Positions 17,131 to 25,292 are shown, numbered from the stretch's first letter. The stretch is 64,000 nt of DNA from Sediminibacillus halophilus (GCF_900103695.1 NZ_FNHF01000002.1:682001-746000), one strand, 5' to 3'. Notes: generated from the letters alone by a model not told the origin. Program-made: numbers and translations.

Positions 17131-17180
17131 TGGCTCCCTGTTTTAAAACAGGACGAGCGGGTAGGGAGAGGGCTAATTTA
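17131..17180 (+). promoter_or_regulatory. Structured 5' leader of the purine permease gene, not a recognised riboswitch
   Basis: The leader contains a perfect palindrome CCTGTTTTAAAACAGG (17137-17152) and an outer pairing CTCCCT / AGGGAG that encloses it together with the unpaired run ACGAGCGGG. No T-run follows. I looked for the purine riboswitch core and did not find it. Its position between promoter and start codon suggests translational or attenuation control. Confidence 0.45.
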
Positions 17181-17195
17181 ATAGGATAGACCGCC

Positions 17196-18497
17196 ATGAA
17201 ACATAATTGGTTTAAGCGACTCTTTGAGCTTGAGCAGAATGAGACGACGGTAAAACGGGAAGTGATGGCAGGATTGATCGGCTTTTTTGCGATTGTCTAT
17301 ATCATTGCCGTCAATTCCCTGATTTTATCGGAGGCGGGAATACCGCTGGAAGCAGCCATTTTAGCAACAATCGCCGCTTCGGTCGCCGGCTGCTTTATCA
17401 TGGGTTTTTATGCGAACGTGCCGATTTTGCTAGTGCCAGGAATGGGAATCAACGCCTTGTTTTCCTATACCATCGTTCAATCGATGGGCGTCACCTGGCA
17501 GGAAGCGTTGGCCGTCGTATTTGTTTCCGGCTTGTTGTTCATGTTCATTGCATTCACCAGGTTTGCGAAAACGTTAAGTGAAGCAATTCCCCAGTCGTTA
17601 AAAGAGGCGATAACAGTCGGACTCGGATTGTTTTTGATGCTGATCGGACTGGAAAAAGGCGGGTTGGTCGAAAAAGGAACGAATTCGATTATCATGCTCG
17701 GCGAGCTGGGGGACCCCCAGGTACTTGCCACGATTCTGACCTTTTTGATTGCCATCATCCTGTTCATTAGAAATGTTCCGGGTAACTTCCTGATTACGGT
17801 AGTTGCCGGCACATTGATTGCATGGATGTTCGGCCTGATCAACGTGCAGGCAGCTGGAGAAACATCTTTCTCCTTCGGGGAATACATGGATGTTTTCGGA
17901 GCAATGTCCTTTGCGAACATCTTATCGCTAACTTTTTGGATTGCCGTGTTTTTGATCACCATGGTCCTTGTGTTTGAAAATATCGGACTCACCCATGGAC
18001 ATGTGAACTTTATCAACCGACCGGAAAAGTTTTCCCGCGCATTCCAGGCAAATTCTGTGTCCGCAGCATTGTCCGGCTTGTTCGGCACCAGTCCCACTGT
18101 TGCAACCGTGGAAACTGCTGCTGGGATGGCCGCTGGGGGAAGAACGGGATTGACTACCGTAACAACAGGGACACTGTTTTTACTGTCAGCGTTTTTCATT
18201 CCAGTCATCAAGCTCATTCCCGACAGCGCAATCGCCCCGATTTTGATGATTATCGGAGGATTGATGCTGGAAAATATCCGTCACCTGAACTTGGAAGACT
18301 TAAGCGAAAGCTTCCCAGCCTTTTTCATCATCGCCATGATTCCATTCACTTACAGTATTGCAGATGGAATCGCGGTCGGCTTCATCCTTTATCCGATTTT
18401 GAAAATTGCCATCGGAAAAGCGAAGGAAGTCTCTCTGGCCTTGTATGTCATCGCCGGCTTGTTTTTGTTTAACTTCGTCTTTCATGTAATGAGTTGA
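17196..18497 (+). CDS. pbuG: AzgA/PbuG-type adenine-guanine-hypoxanthine permease (NCS2 family)
   Basis: 433 aa integral membrane proton symporter for purine bases, with about 12-14 hydrophobic segments. It starts MKHNWFKRLFELEQNETTVKREVMAG, the usual AzgA opening; the ExxAGxxxFxxxxYI pattern is seen as REVMAGLIGFFAIVYIIAVN. The NCS2-type motif LVPGMGINALFSY (about 75-87) and GTSPTVATVETAAGMAAGGRTG (about 290-312, substrate site) are intact. Transcribed alone, with its own promoter and strong terminator. In Bacillus subtilis pbuG is controlled by a guanine riboswitch; here that element is absent and another structured leader occupies the place. The symbol is given by family; PbuO is the alternative. 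Confidence 0.85.
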   Translation: MKHNWFKRLFELEQNETTVKREVMAGLIGFFAIVYIIAVNSLILSEAGIPLEAAILATIAASVAGCFIMGFYANVPILLVPGMGINALFSYTIVQSMGVTWQEALAVVFVSGLLFMFIAFTRFAKTLSEAIPQSLKEAITVGLGLFLMLIGLEKGGLVEKGTNSIIMLGELGDPQVLATILTFLIAIILFIRNVPGNFLITVVAGTLIAWMFGLINVQAAGETSFSFGEYMDVFGAMSFANILSLTFWIAVFLITMVLVFENIGLTHGHVNFINRPEKFSRAFQANSVSAALSGLFGTSPTVATVETAAGMAAGGRTGLTTVTTGTLFLLSAFFIPVIKLIPDSAIAPILMIIGGLMLENIRHLNLEDLSESFPAFFIIAMIPFTYSIADGIAVGFILYPILKIAIGKAKEVSLALYVIAGLFLFNFVFHVMS

Positions 18498-18520
18498 TGG
18501 AGACAAAATAGATTAGATAA

Positions 18521-18570
18521 AATCCCCCTTCAGTTGGAACGGTGAGAAAACCTCCAATCGAAGGGGGATT
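18521..18570 (+). terminator. Terminator of the purine permease gene
   Basis: Eleven-base perfect arms AATCCCCCTTC and GAAGGGGGATT followed by CTTATT. Confidence 0.8.
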
Positions 18571-18733
18571 CTTATTAGAATGGAGCGGGCAGGTTATACA
18601 AATGTCCATCGTTAAGTGTCCTGTTTTTTGGTAGTACTTTTAAAAATCGCCGACTACTACTCGTTACTCTAACGAGGTCGACAATAATATACTCATATCC
18701 TATCCATCACAATCCCATAAGGGACACATCGTT

Positions 18734-18979
18734 CTACTTTTTGTTTGAAAACCTTCTATTTCGAAAAATAACTACCAACACGAACAAGAAAAAGGGGATA
18801 AAACTGATTAGCCTCCATCCGTTTTCCGCTCCATAAAAATAACAAGCTATTGGGATAGAGCAGATGAAGCTAATCAACAACAAAACCCAGGATTTCTTAT
18901 AGATTCCGAAAAGGAAAGTAGCAATGGAAACCGCTAAACACGTTTGCCAAAGAAGCATGATTACATTAAACGAGTCCAT
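18734..18979 (-). CDS. Small three-segment membrane protein, uncharacterised
   Basis: 81 aa starting at the ATG at 18979, which has GAGGGGG seven bases upstream. Three hydrophobic segments: about 8-27, 30-48 and 57-75, with a basic end (RNRRFSNKK). No family recognised. It lies just beyond the terminator of the aldo/keto reductase gene and is probably transcribed separately. Longer in-frame starts upstream would run through that terminator and are rejected. Confidence 0.6.
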   Translation of the reverse strand: MDSFNVIMLLWQTCLAVSIATFLFGIYKKSWVLLLISFICSIPIACYFYGAENGWRLISFIPFFLFVLVVIFRNRRFSNKK

Positions 18980-19010
18980 AAAATGCCCCCTCATAATGTG
19001 ATATAAGAGA

Positions 19011-19040
19011 AAAAAAGACCAAATCTCATGTGACTTGGTC
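19011..19040 (-). terminator. Terminator of the aldo/keto reductase gene
   Basis: On the minus strand GACCAA and TTGGTC close a stem followed by seven T. It lies 68 bp after the gene. Confidence 0.75.
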
Positions 19041-19108
19041 TGGGAATTCGCGTGTAATTCGTACATTTCCTCTATAAATGAATCTGTTCCTATCGTTCGG
19101 TCTTTGTT

Positions 19109-20026
19109 TTATGGCAGTTTATTCCCTGCCGCCCGGTAAAGCTCATACCATTCTTCTCTTGTCAGCTCAACGTCTGATGCTTTGGCGATTCCGGCAAGAC
19201 GCTGTACATTCATCGTTCCGACAACAGGCTGGATGTTAGCTGGATGTCGTAAAATCCAGGCAATTGCGATAGCAGAGTCGGTTACCCCTTTTTTCTCAGC
19301 CAGTTCTTGAAGTTTCGCATTCAAATCAGGAAACTTGTCATTCCCGACAAACACTCCCTCGAACATTCCAAATTGGAATGGTGACCATGCTTGGATCGTC
19401 ATCTCATTCAACCGGCTGTAATCCAGAATACTGCTGTCCCTGACAACCGCCGGGTCGTGCTGCATGTTCACATTTAGGCCGGCATCAATCATTGGGGTGA
19501 ACATAAGACTTAGTTGCAACTGGTTGATGATCAAATCATCTTGCAAGTATTTTTTCAGCAGTTCGATTTGCATCGGATTTTGGTTGCTGACACCGAAATG
19601 ACGGACCTTTCCGCTTTCTTTTAGCTTGGCAAAGGCCTCAGCCACTTCCTCCGCCTCCATCAACGCATCCGGCCGGTGGAGCAGCAGAATATCAATATAA
19701 TCTGTATCCAGGCGTTCTAGACTACCATCTACCGAGTCAAGGATATGCTGCTTGGAAAAATCAAAAAATCCGTTCCTGATACCACACTTCGTTTGAATCA
19801 CGATATCCTTACGGTTGATGGACGTCTCCTTCAAAGCACCGGCAAAGACTTCTTCCGATTTACCGCCGCCGTATATATCGGCATGGTCAAATAAATCCAC
19901 TCCATGCTCCACTGCATTTTCAATGACATTGGCAGCATCCTGACTGGACAGCTTGTCCATCCGCATGCACCCAAGCGAAACCTCTCCTGTATGTAAGTCA
20001 CTTGTTCCCAATTTGATCTTCTTCAC
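19109..20026 (-). CDS. Aldo/keto reductase family oxidoreductase
   Basis: 305 aa cytoplasmic NADPH-dependent carbonyl reductase, closest in layout to the YdhF-like group. Catalytic tetrad visible: D47 and Y52 in FDHADIYGG, K80 in IQTKCG, H117 in LLLHRPD. The Rossmann-like cofactor end is seen in QPVVGTMNVQRL near 270. ATG at 20026; the upstream sequence GGGTGGCGCAGTGAAG gives a moderate ribosome-binding site. Physiological substrate unknown. It has its own terminator and is divergent from the VOC gene. Confidence 0.88.
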   Translation of the reverse strand: MKKIKLGTSDLHTGEVSLGCMRMDKLSSQDAANVIENAVEHGVDLFDHADIYGGGKSEEVFAGALKETSINRKDIVIQTKCGIRNGFFDFSKQHILDSVDGSLERLDTDYIDILLLHRPDALMEAEEVAEAFAKLKESGKVRHFGVSNQNPMQIELLKKYLQDDLIINQLQLSLMFTPMIDAGLNVNMQHDPAVVRDSSILDYSRLNEMTIQAWSPFQFGMFEGVFVGNDKFPDLNAKLQELAEKKGVTDSAIAIAWILRHPANIQPVVGTMNVQRLAGIAKASDVELTREEWYELYRAAGNKLP

Positions 20027-20196
20027 TGCGCCACCCCTTTTCTTATATTACTATTATTCTATCATGTAGCAGAAAAGAAGTCGTAGTGATTACTCCCCAG
20101 CCGCCTTCTCCCCTTACTTATTTAAGACAGTTGTTATTTTTTGCAGAAAGAGGGAAAACGATTATCAACAAGTATCCCCCTCAGGAGGTAGTAGTC

Positions 20197-20610
20197 ATGA
20201 TCAAAGGAATCGGTCATTTGGCCCTAACTGTGGAAGACATGGAACTTTCGCTCGACTTTTATTGTGGTACTCTTCAATTCCAGCATGTATTCGGGATTAA
20301 GGATGATAATGGAAATCCGTGGATCGAGTATATTAAGGTTGGCACAGGACAATTTATCGAACTGTTTTATGGCGGGGATAACCGACCAGAAGCAGATGCA
20401 AACCGGATAGGCTTCCACCATTTATGTTTGGAAGTGACTGATATCGAAAAAACAGCCAACCAACTAAAAGAAAAGGGAATCAAACTGGATAGCGAGCCAA
20501 AGCGCGGCAAAGACGACAACTATCAATGTTGGGTTTCCGACCCGGACGGCAATTGGATAGAATTCATGGAAATAAGCAATGCGTCCCCACACTGGGCATG
20601 GTACGACTAA
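20197..20610 (+). CDS. VOC (glyoxalase/bleomycin resistance/dioxygenase) family protein
   Basis: 137 aa with two betaalphabetabetabeta modules of the vicinal oxygen chelate fold. ATG at 20197 follows AGGAGGT; longer in-frame starts are unsupported. The four metal-ligand positions of glyoxalase I are all plausible: H in GHLALTV, E in FIELFYGG, H in GFHHLCLEV and E in WIEFMEI. That makes a lactoylglutathione-lyase-like or similar metal-dependent isomerase/lyase likely, but in Bacillaceae thiol and substrate differ and cannot be read here. It is followed after 20 bp by the YflT-like gene on the same strand. Confidence 0.82.
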   Translation: MIKGIGHLALTVEDMELSLDFYCGTLQFQHVFGIKDDNGNPWIEYIKVGTGQFIELFYGGDNRPEADANRIGFHHLCLEVTDIEKTANQLKEKGIKLDSEPKRGKDDNYQCWVSDPDGNWIEFMEISNASPHWAWYD

Positions 20611-20630
20611 AAATAAGGAGGGTGTATCGC

Positions 20631-21038
20631 ATGGAGGAATATCACAAACTGGAGGCCTTCCCTACAGAAGATGCAGCTTTTGAAAGAATAAAAGAAATCA
20701 AAGCGAACGGAATACCAGAATATCATATTTGGGTTGTTTCCCAACAAAAAGAAGACGCCGGTATGTTGAACGAACTGGCCAATATTCAATATAAAACCGT
20801 ACAAGGAGCCACCAGGGAAAAATTCGCTTCCCTTTTTTCGGATAAAGCTGTCGAAGAAAAGGTACTGGACAAATTCAACATTAGCCCAGAAGAAAAAGAA
20901 CAATACATTGACCGGTTGAATGAAGGGCAGCTTCTCGTATATATCGAAGATCCCGATTTAGAAGATAGCGTTTCTTATCTGTCCGCCCAACCAACTTTGT
21001 TTGATATTAATCAGAAGAGTAATGAAAAAAAGGCTTAG
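20631..21038 (+). CDS. General stress protein 17M-like (YflT domain) protein
   Basis: 135 aa. The ATG at 20631 has AAGGAGGGTG in front. The sequence opens EEYHKLEAFPTEDAAFERIKE and continues IPEYHIWVVSQQ, the pattern of the YflT/GSP17M domain found in sigma-B-dependent stress proteins of Bacillus. Biochemical role of the family is unknown. The C-terminal third is acidic and probably flexible. I see no clear sigma-B promoter directly upstream; the gene may be read from the VOC promoter. Confidence 0.68.
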   Translation: MEEYHKLEAFPTEDAAFERIKEIKANGIPEYHIWVVSQQKEDAGMLNELANIQYKTVQGATREKFASLFSDKAVEEKVLDKFNISPEEKEQYIDRLNEGQLLVYIEDPDLEDSVSYLSAQPTLFDINQKSNEKKA

Positions 21039-21079
21039 ATAGGGAGTAACGACGGTTTCTCCCTCCGTCTTAGGGTTAA

Positions 21080-21095
21080 TGTGAACAATTTCACA
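21080..21095. promoter_or_regulatory. Rex box 1 upstream of doxX
   Basis: TGTGAACAATTTCACA fits the Rex (NADH/NAD+-sensing repressor) consensus TGTGAAnnnnTTCACA perfectly in both half-sites. Confidence 0.7.
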
Positions 21096-21121
21096 ATTTA
21101 GCCATATCTTTTTGACTATAA

Positions 21122-21137
21122 TGTGAAATTGTTCACA
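21122..21137. promoter_or_regulatory. Rex box 2 upstream of doxX
   Basis: TGTGAAATTGTTCACA is the reverse complement of box 1 and again a perfect Rex half-site pair. The centres lie 42 bp apart, four helical turns. A -10-like TATAAT (21117-21122) shares its last base with this box, so binding would block RNA polymerase. Confidence 0.72.
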
Positions 21138-21271
21138 AAAGTCTTTGCTTCTCTCCAAACCATGATAAGATATAAGTGTAATAAGAAATAAACAAGATCT
21201 TGTAAAAAGTAATGTGAAATGTTGAGCAAAATTTATAGCCCTTATCTTATTTAAAAAAGGAGTGTTCTACT

Positions 21272-21781
21272 ATGCTAGAACTATTGAGAAAAAACAATCT
21301 TGTCGCTGGTCTGTTAGCTGTCATCCGGATTTACCTTGGTTACCAATTCCTTCACGCAGGTATTGAAAAATTAACAGGCGGTGGATTTGACGCCAGCGGA
21401 TTCCTGCAAGGGGCCATTGCTTCTGCAACAGGTGAACATCCAGCCGTCCAAGGATGGTGGGCAACATTCCTTGAACACGTCGCACTGCCAAATGCAACGC
21501 TCTTCTCTTTCCTTGTCATGTGGGGTGAAGTACTAGTCGGTATCGCCTTGATTCTTGGATTATTGACCAACTTTGCAACCTTGATGGGCATGGTCATGAA
21601 CTTCGCATTCCTGTTCAGTGGAACCGTCAGCACCAACGGCCAAATGATTTTGCTTGCCATCTTCGTCATCGTAGCAGGAGCCAATGCTGGTAAATATGGC
21701 TTGGACAGATGGGCCATGCCTTACCTGCGCAACCACACACCGATTAAGAAAAACCATAAAAAAGAAACCGCAACGGTTTAA
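21272..21781 (+). CDS. DoxX family membrane protein
   Basis: 169 aa, four hydrophobic segments (about 10-28, 70-90, 93-112, 118-136) and a basic tail HTPIKKNHKKE facing the cytoplasm. Opening LRKNNLVAGLLAVIRIYLGYQFLHAGIEKL and the GWWATFLEHVALP loop are typical of the Bacillus DoxX/YfiD-type proteins related to the quinone-binding subunit of thiosulfate dehydrogenase. The ATG at 21272 follows AAAGGAGTG. The two Rex boxes ahead of it predict induction when NADH rises, for example under oxygen limitation. A strong terminator ends the single-gene unit. Confidence 0.85.
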   Translation: MLELLRKNNLVAGLLAVIRIYLGYQFLHAGIEKLTGGGFDASGFLQGAIASATGEHPAVQGWWATFLEHVALPNATLFSFLVMWGEVLVGIALILGLLTNFATLMGMVMNFAFLFSGTVSTNGQMILLAIFVIVAGANAGKYGLDRWAMPYLRNHTPIKKNHKKETATV

Positions 21782-21811
21782 ACGAATGAACTGACCCGGC
21801 CAATCCTATCA

Positions 21812-21844
21812 GACCAAATCACCAGGTGATTTGGTCTTTTTTTA
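21812..21844 (+). terminator. Terminator of doxX
   Basis: GACCAAATCACC and GGTGATTTGGTC, a perfect 12-base stem, followed by seven T. Confidence 0.88.
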
Positions 21845-21944
21845 TGGGGATTTTCTTTCCTCCTGTGAAAATCAATTGTAATTTTATGTTAAAATCAGAT
21901 CAATAGCTCGAAAATTAAAATTTTAGAAAAGGAGACAGTCCATC

Positions 21945-22151
21945 GTGCGGAAGGAAAATGATTATCAAGCGATGCAATGGTTCGGTTATATCATTGTACT
22001 GTTGTCACTGCTAGCAGATCGTTCAATCAGTGGATTCGGACAAGGACCTGTATGGGGTATCTCTTACTTTGCTTGCATAGGAATTATTATACTAGGGGCA
22101 ACCATTACATTTGTCTCCTCTTATAAAGCAAAAAAATCACAGAAAATATAA
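21945..22151 (+). CDS. Small two-segment membrane protein, uncharacterised
   Basis: 68 aa from GTG 21945 behind AAAAGGAGA. Two hydrophobic helices at about 10-27 and 37-58, and a KKSQK tail. No recognised family. It stands 57 bp ahead of the DedA gene and may be co-transcribed with the run of membrane-protein genes that follows. Confidence 0.6.
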   Translation: MRKENDYQAMQWFGYIIVLLSLLADRSISGFGQGPVWGISYFACIGIIILGATITFVSSYKAKKSQKI

Positions 22152-22208
22152 AGATGGGAAAACAGGAGTGATCATACTTGTCGTTTTCTGATAGATAAGG
22201 AGAAACGT

Positions 22209-22823
22209 ATGGAGAACTGGCTTATAGATATCGTAGATAAATTTGGTTACATGGGAATCATGTTTTTAATTGCGTGCGAAAACATTTTTCCCCCTATTCC
22301 TTCAGAAATAATTCTTTCTTTTGGCGGATTTTTAACGACCACTTCCGACTTAACCAAAACAGGTGTCGTCCTCTCCGCCACAGCAGGCTCTGTCCTTGGA
22401 GCGATCGTTCTTTATATAATCGGCCTCCAGCTAGACGTTTCCCGTTTAGAAAAGATAGTAAATCGGTGGGGGCACCTTCTCCGTCTGAAAACATCCGATT
22501 TGCATAAAGCAGATTCATGGTTTGATAAATACGGACCTTGGACCGTTTTCTTCTGCCGCTTTGTTCCGCTGGTAAGGAGTCTGATTTCCATACCGGCTGG
22601 CATGTCCAACATGAATACGGCGGTATTTTTGCTGCTAACAACCGCAGGCACTTTGATTTGGAATGTCGTACTGGTATATGTCGGGGCGTCCCTCGGAGCT
22701 TCTTGGCAAGAAATCGCACACTCGATGGAGGCCTACGCCCGTGTTGTTTATCTAGTACTGATTGTCCTGGTTATCCTGCTGGCTATTCTCTTCTTCCGTA
22801 AGAGAAAACGCCATGGAAAGTGA
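22209..22823 (+). CDS. DedA family (SNARE-associated/VTT domain) membrane protein
   Basis: 204 aa polytopic membrane protein of the DedA family, which act as lipid-carrier recycling flippases (for example for undecaprenyl phosphate or phosphatidylethanolamine) and affect envelope integrity. The diagnostic motifs are present: ENIFPPIPSE at about 24-33 and FCRFVPLVRSLISIPAG near 118-134. The C-terminus is a single helix followed by RKRKRHGK. ATG at 22209 after AAGGAGAAACGT. It overlaps no neighbour but stops 20 bp before the next start, so it heads a run of small membrane genes. Confidence 0.88.
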   Translation: MENWLIDIVDKFGYMGIMFLIACENIFPPIPSEIILSFGGFLTTTSDLTKTGVVLSATAGSVLGAIVLYIIGLQLDVSRLEKIVNRWGHLLRLKTSDLHKADSWFDKYGPWTVFFCRFVPLVRSLISIPAGMSNMNTAVFLLLTTAGTLIWNVVLVYVGASLGASWQEIAHSMEAYARVVYLVLIVLVILLAILFFRKRKRHGK

Positions 22824-22843
22824 ATAAAGGAGGTAACATTCGA

Positions 22844-23146
22844 ATGGCAATTTTCACAGGTTATCTTATCGCCCTACTGGCAGCTGCCATCGCTTATCAA
22901 TTTAGTGAAGGCAAACCGAAAAAGAAGAAATACAAGATTTGGGGATTTACGATTATGCTGGTTATTTCCCCATCGTTAGCTTTTGGATTGGGATTGACGT
23001 ATGCAGTACTCGTAAAAAGTGGCTGGGCCGCAATGATCATGTTCTATCTATTCCCATTGTTTTTTCTGATCGGCCTTTTTGTTTTACTAGCGGGGATTCG
23101 TAAGAAGAAAGATGCAAATTCACGAAAGGATTCTATACATGAATAA
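22844..23146 (+). CDS. Uncharacterised three-segment membrane protein
   Basis: 100 aa. The ATG at 22844 follows AAAGGAGGT by 8 bp; an in-frame ATG at 22820 overlapping the DedA stop has no site of its own. Hydrophobic segments about 2-18, 31-50 and 62-82, with KKKKYK between the first two. Family unknown. Overlaps the next gene by 8 bp. Confidence 0.65.
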   Translation: MAIFTGYLIALLAAAIAYQFSEGKPKKKKYKIWGFTIMLVISPSLAFGLGLTYAVLVKSGWAAMIMFYLFPLFFLIGLFVLLAGIRKKKDANSRKDSIHE

Positions 23147-23429
23147 ACCCTATAGTAAATGGTCTGCCATTCTGGCCATCATTGGTGCAGCAGCTATTTT
23201 TGCGTCGTATGCCATAGCCCCTGAACAGCCCGAAGGTATGTTGGTCGTCCTGATCCAAGTATTATTTTTCACCGCAATTATCACCGGGATTCTCAGTCTG
23301 GTTTTCAGCTTTGTCGGATTTAGAAAAAATGAACCCGGCTATTTGAAATATATCGCCCCTATTATCGTTTGTTTGGTTATTTTGACGTTTCTTATATCGT
23401 TTGCGATTATGGTCGTCAGCTTTTTCTAA
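23139..23429 (+). CDS. Uncharacterised three-segment membrane protein (DUF4064-like arrangement)
   Basis: 96 aa; ATG at 23139 behind AAAGGAT. Segments about 9-26, 35-57 and 68-95. It overlaps the preceding gene, so the pair is translationally coupled. The layout (short N-terminus, KWSAILAIIGA, final VISF repeat) resembles small Bacillus membrane proteins of unknown function; I cannot assign a family firmly. Confidence 0.6.
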   Translation: MNKPYSKWSAILAIIGAAAIFASYAIAPEQPEGMLVVLIQVLFFTAIITGILSLVFSFVGFRKNEPGYLKYIAPIIVCLVILTFLISFAIMVVSFF

Positions 23430-23470
23430 GAATTGCTATTTTTTTAAAACGAAAGGAAGTATAACGGTTG

Positions 23471-23947
23471 ATGGCTAACGAGGATCCATTAATAACTGAG
23501 ACCAATCGGGTGAAACAAAAATTCAAATGGGGATGTCTGATTTGGCTGGGGATTTTCGGGGCTGGCACCCTTGTTCTAGCCATTCTTTTTATAGGCCCTG
23601 AGACTCTTTTTGGTTACTCCTATCTTTTTGCACTGCTGGTTCGCATCGTCTTGACGATGTATTTACCCTGGTTGACACTGCCTGCAGCAGTAATTAGTCT
23701 AATCCTTCACAAAAATGCCAAAAGCTCCATCACTGCGATAGGCGTCTGCATTTTGCTCGAAGTATTGGAGCACTACGTTCAAAGCGGTCGTGGGCCAGGT
23801 GCACGGGGACATCTCCTATTGTCTTTACAGGACGGTATGATTTGGGATTATTTATGGGTGATTGGCTATCTATATCTCGTCTATTGGTGGATAATAGTTG
23901 TTAAAAGGAAAAAGAAAAGGGAGGAAAACAATGAATCTTGGAGATGA
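23471..23947 (+). CDS. Uncharacterised four-segment membrane protein
   Basis: 158 aa from the ATG at 23471 (TTG at 23468 has slightly better spacing to AAAGGAAG and cannot be excluded). Hydrophobic segments near 20-42, 50-72, 76-100 and 125-147; the end is KRKKKREENNESWR. No family recognised. It overlaps the DinB-like gene by 17 bp, so the two are probably one transcript. Confidence 0.6.
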   Translation: MANEDPLITETNRVKQKFKWGCLIWLGIFGAGTLVLAILFIGPETLFGYSYLFALLVRIVLTMYLPWLTLPAAVISLILHKNAKSSITAIGVCILLEVLEHYVQSGRGPGARGHLLLSLQDGMIWDYLWVIGYLYLVYWWIIVVKRKKKREENNESWR

Positions 23948-24467
23948 ATACTTAAACATTATTATTCTACGTTTCCAAAGCATTAAAAGTCTTGGAGAAA
24001 AAACGATGAATCAACTCTCAGAGAAGGATATTCACTGGACCTACAATCCTGAAACCAATAACGTCGCCGTTCTCGTCAAGCATCTGAGCGGGAATATGGT
24101 TTCGAGATGGACGGACTTTTTAAATTCCGACGGCGAAAAACAGGATAGAAACCGGGACGGCGAATTTGAGGATACCGTTTCATCGAAATCAGAACTCCTG
24201 GAGATATGGGAGCGCGGTTGGAAAACTTTATTTGATGCATTAAAAGGCTTAACAGAATCCGATTTATTGAAAACCGTTCATATCCGTGGAGAGGGTCTCT
24301 TAGTTATCGATGCGATTGAAAGACAGCTGGCGCACTATGCTTCCCATATCGGCCAAATGGTCTATATTGGCAAGCTGGTAAAAGATTCGGACTGGGAAAA
24401 TCTCAGCATTCCAAAAGGAAAATCCCAGGAATACTTGCAGCAAAAGCTTGATCAGAAGAAAGACTAA
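23931..24467 (+). CDS. DinB/DUF1572 family protein
   Basis: 178 aa four-helix-bundle protein of the DinB/YfiT superfamily. The ATG at 23931 follows GGGAGG; the longer frame begins inside the previous gene's basic tail. Candidate metal ligands are H in VAVLVKHLSGN (about 49) and the paired histidines in LAHYASHIGQ (about 136-140). DUF1572 members are small and their reaction is unknown; the wider family contains metal-dependent thiol transferases that use bacillithiol. The gene precedes a Nudix hydrolase by 23 bp. Confidence 0.78.
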   Translation: MNLGDEYLNIIILRFQSIKSLGEKTMNQLSEKDIHWTYNPETNNVAVLVKHLSGNMVSRWTDFLNSDGEKQDRNRDGEFEDTVSSKSELLEIWERGWKTLFDALKGLTESDLLKTVHIRGEGLLVIDAIERQLAHYASHIGQMVYIGKLVKDSDWENLSIPKGKSQEYLQQKLDQKKD

Positions 24468-24490
24468 ACCATTGGAAATGGGGATTAGAG

Positions 24491-24955
24491 ATGGATGCAA
24501 CCTTTCAAGTCGAACATGCAGTATTTAACTATCGTGCTGCAGCTGTATTAATTAAAAAAGATCATGTCCTGTTGCACAGGCAAGTGAATGAAAGCCATTG
24601 GGCACTACCAGGCGGTAGAGTGGAAGTTCTTGAGGATTCCCAAACAACAGTGCAACGGGAACTCAAAGAAGAACTCGGCTGGGACATAGGAGTACGTAAC
24701 TTACTATGGGTGACAGAAAACTTTTTCAAATATAATGAGCAGGATTTCCATGAAATCGGGATGTATTATCATGTTACACCGCCAGATTCCATAAAAGTTG
24801 AGATCGATACTTTTTATGGGGAAGAAGGCAATAGACTTATCTATCAATGGGTTCCACTGGAGGAACTAAAAAATGTGAATTTGGTTCCAGGGTTTCTAAA
24901 AAACTCGCTTTTAAAAATCCCGTTGGCTACTATTGAGCATATAGTAATCAAATAA
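24491..24955 (+). CDS. Nudix hydrolase
   Basis: 154 aa pyrophosphohydrolase. The Nudix box spans residues 41-63: GGRVEVLEDSQTTVQREL followed by KEELGWD, matching GX5EX7REUXEEXGU. The beta-strand NYRAAAVLIKKDHVLLHR precedes it as usual. ATG at 24491 after GGGGATTAGAG. Substrate (a nucleoside diphosphate derivative or dinucleotide) cannot be inferred. It likely shares a transcript with the DinB-like gene. Confidence 0.88.
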   Translation: MDATFQVEHAVFNYRAAAVLIKKDHVLLHRQVNESHWALPGGRVEVLEDSQTTVQRELKEELGWDIGVRNLLWVTENFFKYNEQDFHEIGMYYHVTPPDSIKVEIDTFYGEEGNRLIYQWVPLEELKNVNLVPGFLKNSLLKIPLATIEHIVIK

Positions 24956-25053
24956 ACTTTTGACAATTTCCGGGGAAATAATTTAAAAAAGACAAAGACG
25001 GACAGAGGGAATAAAAAACACCCTGACTGGCTCCCTCGCCTAGTTTCAACCGG

Positions 25054-25062
25054 TGTTATAAT
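25054..25062 (+). promoter_or_regulatory. Extended -10 promoter element
   Basis: TGTTATAAT, followed by a 12-codon frame and then the 48-codon frame at 25128. It is the only promoter-like element seen before the S66 peptidase gene. Confidence 0.4.
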
Positions 25063-25127
25063 GGTTCCTGTAACGAGCTTATATCGGCCGAAGATTTAAA
25101 AGAAAGGTATTCCGACAATCTTTTTGT

Positions 25128-25274
25128 ATGGCTCGCCATCTCTTTCTTGTAATCGTCTGGTTTGTCGGACCCATTCTCTCTTTCTCTAAAAGACCGGCTA
25201 TAAATCGTCTTAACGAACAGCGCCTTACTTATCATCTTTTTATCGTAATGATTACTTTCGGAATTTTATTTTAA
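25128..25274 (+). CDS. Possible 48-aa two-helix membrane protein
   Basis: ATG at 25128 opens MARHLFLVIVWFVGPILSF, a membrane helix, then a basic loop KRPAINRLNEQR and a second helix LFIVMITFGILF at the end. The stop lies 18 bp before the S66 peptidase start. An AGAAAGG sits about 20 bp ahead of the ATG, too far for a good site. Could be a small membrane peptide, a decayed gene or chance. Confidence 0.3.
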   Translation: MARHLFLVIVWFVGPILSFSKRPAINRLNEQRLTYHLFIVMITFGILF

Positions 25275-25292
25275 TGGAAAGGAGCCTGCTAT

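Noticed and set aside
17122-17195. Guanine or adenine riboswitch before the purine permease
   Set aside because: The conserved purine-aptamer loops and P1 helix are absent.
21200-21235. Third Rex-like site (TGTGAAATGTTGAGCA)
   Set aside because: Right half-site is degenerate; only one half matches.
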